A stretch of 64,000 nt of DNA from Bryobacterales bacterium. Lineage in GTDB: Bacteria; Acidobacteriota; Terriglobia; Bryobacterales; Bryobacteraceae. Where the stretch lies: assembly GCA_003167495.1 (NCBI GenBank), contig PMSX01000187.1, positions 1 through 64,000 of the forward strand, given 5' to 3'. Shown one piece after another: positions 62,662 through 64,000 of the stretch. A model generated the notes under the pieces. That model searched no databases, had not been told where the DNA came from, and saw only the letters and a list, made by a program, of their open reading frames with translations. The stretch's first letter is position 1. Every line of letters begins with the position of its first letter. The position numbers were made by a program, and so were the translations under genes.

Positions 62662-64000
62662 GTGAGGGTGAAGGCAAGACCGATCTACCTGCTACTCGCA
62701 TTCGCTGTGCTCGGCAATGCCGGCGAAAGCGGCTATCTGGGCAGCGATGTATGCGCCGGGTGCCACAAGGAAATCGCCAAGACGCAATTCCAAACAAACA
62801 TGGCGCGGACTTGGCAGGATGTTGCTACCCAACAGCTGCCGGCGAAGTATTTTGAGACGCATGCAGAAGGACCGGAGCCTGTAATCAAATACGCGGTCGA
62901 GAAAGCCGGCGAGAGGCCGCAATATCGAGTGCAAATGCCTGGGCAGCCAGCGCTGGAATTTCCGGTGGAGAGCATGATTGGCGGCAAACGCCACGCGCTC
63001 ACTTTTCTGTTCCGCATTTCCGAGTTGGAAGGCTCGCCGCTGCCGCGTGCGCCGCTGGTGGAAGGGCGCTATATCCATTCGGTGTTGGAGAACGGGCTTG
63101 CGCTCGAGCTTGGTTTTCCGGAAGATAAACCTGCGAGTTATGAGACCGCTTTGGGCCGGGTCTTAACTCCGAGTTTGGAAAGGCGGTGCTTCAGTTGCCA
63201 CGTCGCGCCGCGAACGTGGGGAACGCGCGTCGAAAACGGTGTCGCTTGCGAGAACTGCCACGGCCCGGGTCAAGCGCATTTAGCCGCGCTCGCCACCCAC
63301 TCGCCAGACCTGGGCATAGTGAACCCGGGCAAGCTGCCCGTGGCCGAGCGCCTGCGGCCGTGCTCGCAATGTCATGCGGGCTCAGGTTTCGTGGAAGACC
63401 CCATGGGCGACAATTTGCTGATTTCGGATCAAGTAACGGCATTGAAAAACAGCGAATGTTGGCGTCAAAGCACGGGTGAGATCACGTGCACAAACTGCCA
63501 CAACCCGCATCAGGATGCGCCCCATTCCGTGCTGGTGGTGAGGAGCGAAAAAACGTGTCTGGGATGCCATGGGGTGACCGTAACGAAGCATGCGGGTTTG
63601 TGCCCCGTGAACCGGATCAGCGGCTGCGTGGGATGTCATATGCCCAACTCGATCCACGGCGCGTTTCATTTGGCCGATCACTGGATTCGCGTCCACCCGG
63701 AACAAAAGACCAAAGTTACGGCACATAACGCGGCATGGCGCAGCACGATCACTCCCAAGCATCTGTATCTCCGCATGATTGTTTTGGACGACGGGGCAAA
63801 AGCGTCGGCCATGCGGCAACAGCTTCTAGCGGGAGGATCATTCTTCGAGTTAGCACGGGCGAATTCGCTCGAGCGCAGCACGGGAATGAATGGCGGCTAT
63901 ATGGGAGATCTCCCGGCAAGCCAGTTTGATCCAGCGTGGTCGGCGGCAGTGCTCAAGCTGCAGCCTGGAGAGATGGCTGATGTTGTCCAAGCAAACGGAA
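62662..64000 (+). CDS. Multiheme cytochrome c fused to a parvulin-type PPIase domain (partial)
   Basis: An open frame from GTG 62662 (or GTG 62668) to the window edge, 446 codons visible. Signal peptide (YLLLAFAVLGNAGE), then seven heme-c motifs: CAGCH, CFSCH, CENCH, CSQCH, CTNCH, CLGCH and CVGCH (about residues 31-325). From about residue 365 the sequence changes to a PpiC/SurA-like rotamase domain: HLYLRMIVLDD, LLAGGSFFELARANS, NGGYMGDLP and LKLQPGEMADVV. It would be a periplasmic electron carrier with a foldase or protein-binding module. The cytochrome part resembles cytochrome c554-like multiheme proteins. It follows the TPR gene by 17 bp. The end is outside the window. Confidence 0.85.
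   Translation, partial: MRVKARPIYLLLAFAVLGNAGESGYLGSDVCAGCHKEIAKTQFQTNMARTWQDVATQQLPAKYFETHAEGPEPVIKYAVEKAGERPQYRVQMPGQPALEFPVESMIGGKRHALTFLFRISELEGSPLPRAPLVEGRYIHSVLENGLALELGFPEDKPASYETALGRVLTPSLERRCFSCHVAPRTWGTRVENGVACENCHGPGQAHLAALATHSPDLGIVNPGKLPVAERLRPCSQCHAGSGFVEDPMGDNLLISDQVTALKNSECWRQSTGEITCTNCHNPHQDAPHSVLVVRSEKTCLGCHGVTVTKHAGLCPVNRISGCVGCHMPNSIHGAFHLADHWIRVHPEQKTKVTAHNAAWRSTITPKHLYLRMIVLDDGAKASAMRQQLLAGGSFFELARANSLERSTGMNGGYMGDLPASQFDPAWSAAVLKLQPGEMADVVQANG

Overview
The window reads as a chromosomal segment of an Acidobacteriota bacterium, probably of the Solibacter/Bryobacter branch. This is inferred from gene content: a fused MacB/FtsX permease with the N-terminal helix typical of the acidobacterial duplicated orphan permeases, an ECF-like sigma factor next to a Ser/Thr kinase with TPR-like repeats, a CRTAC1-type FG-GAP/UnbV protein, a sortilin-like BNR propeller protein, a secreted protein with the DALPDFICTQV motif, a WGTS-repeat subtilase and BshC. 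GC is moderately high and TTG/GTG starts are common. I see no rRNA, tRNA, CRISPR array, prophage or intact IS element.

Layout. 1-2160: end of dxr, rseP, a DinB-fold protein. 2179-9545 (minus strand): a peptide-export locus of two micro-ORFs of 15 and 16 codons, conserved hairpins, an HlyD adaptor, a C39 peptidase/ABC exporter and a second ABC exporter. It is flanked on both sides by decayed copies of its own genes. 9708-18295: zinc-ribbon membrane protein, PfkB sugar kinase, a decayed outer-membrane barrel gene, a flavin reductase, small proteins, a TIR protein, a heme-type sensor with a coupled 48-codon ORF, and a large secreted mosaic protein. 18498-32888: ADOP permease, LolA-like and BNR proteins, an HGSNAT-like acyltransferase, membrane-anchored MsrB, M28 peptidase, PD40 propeller, subtilase. 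33623-37830: grpE-dnaJ and a membrane spermidine-synthase-like protein. 37863-46757: MBL-fold protein, a Fic toxin-antitoxin pair, POTRA/HEAT protein, ltaE-hemW-cyaY operon, bshC, and the second member of a GPxTxEGK family. 47077-53318: a giant hybrid histidine kinase, a CheY-like regulator and a GAF-SpoIIE phosphatase. 53771-59157: sigma factor, Ser/Thr kinase, a 76-residue protein and an OGT-like (GT41) glycosyltransferase. 59371-64000: FG-GAP/UnbV protein, coiled coil, TPR protein, and a seven-heme cytochrome fused to a parvulin domain that runs off the window.

The strongest candidate for something undescribed is the micro-ORF locus. The two ORFs share a ten-residue leader (MKVKSKVNAG) in which every nucleotide difference is synonymous. 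Their five- or six-residue tails diverge except for a shared Trp-Gly. Both have a perfect Shine-Dalgarno, a nearly identical 124-bp upstream block, and a downstream hairpin whose substitutions keep pairing only in the minus-strand RNA. They lie directly upstream of a C39-type peptidase exporter set. Second-tier candidates are the sigma/kinase/small protein/GT41 cassette and the cytochrome-parvulin fusion. A dispersed palindromic repeat occurs at 39.7, 53.4 and 59.2 kb.
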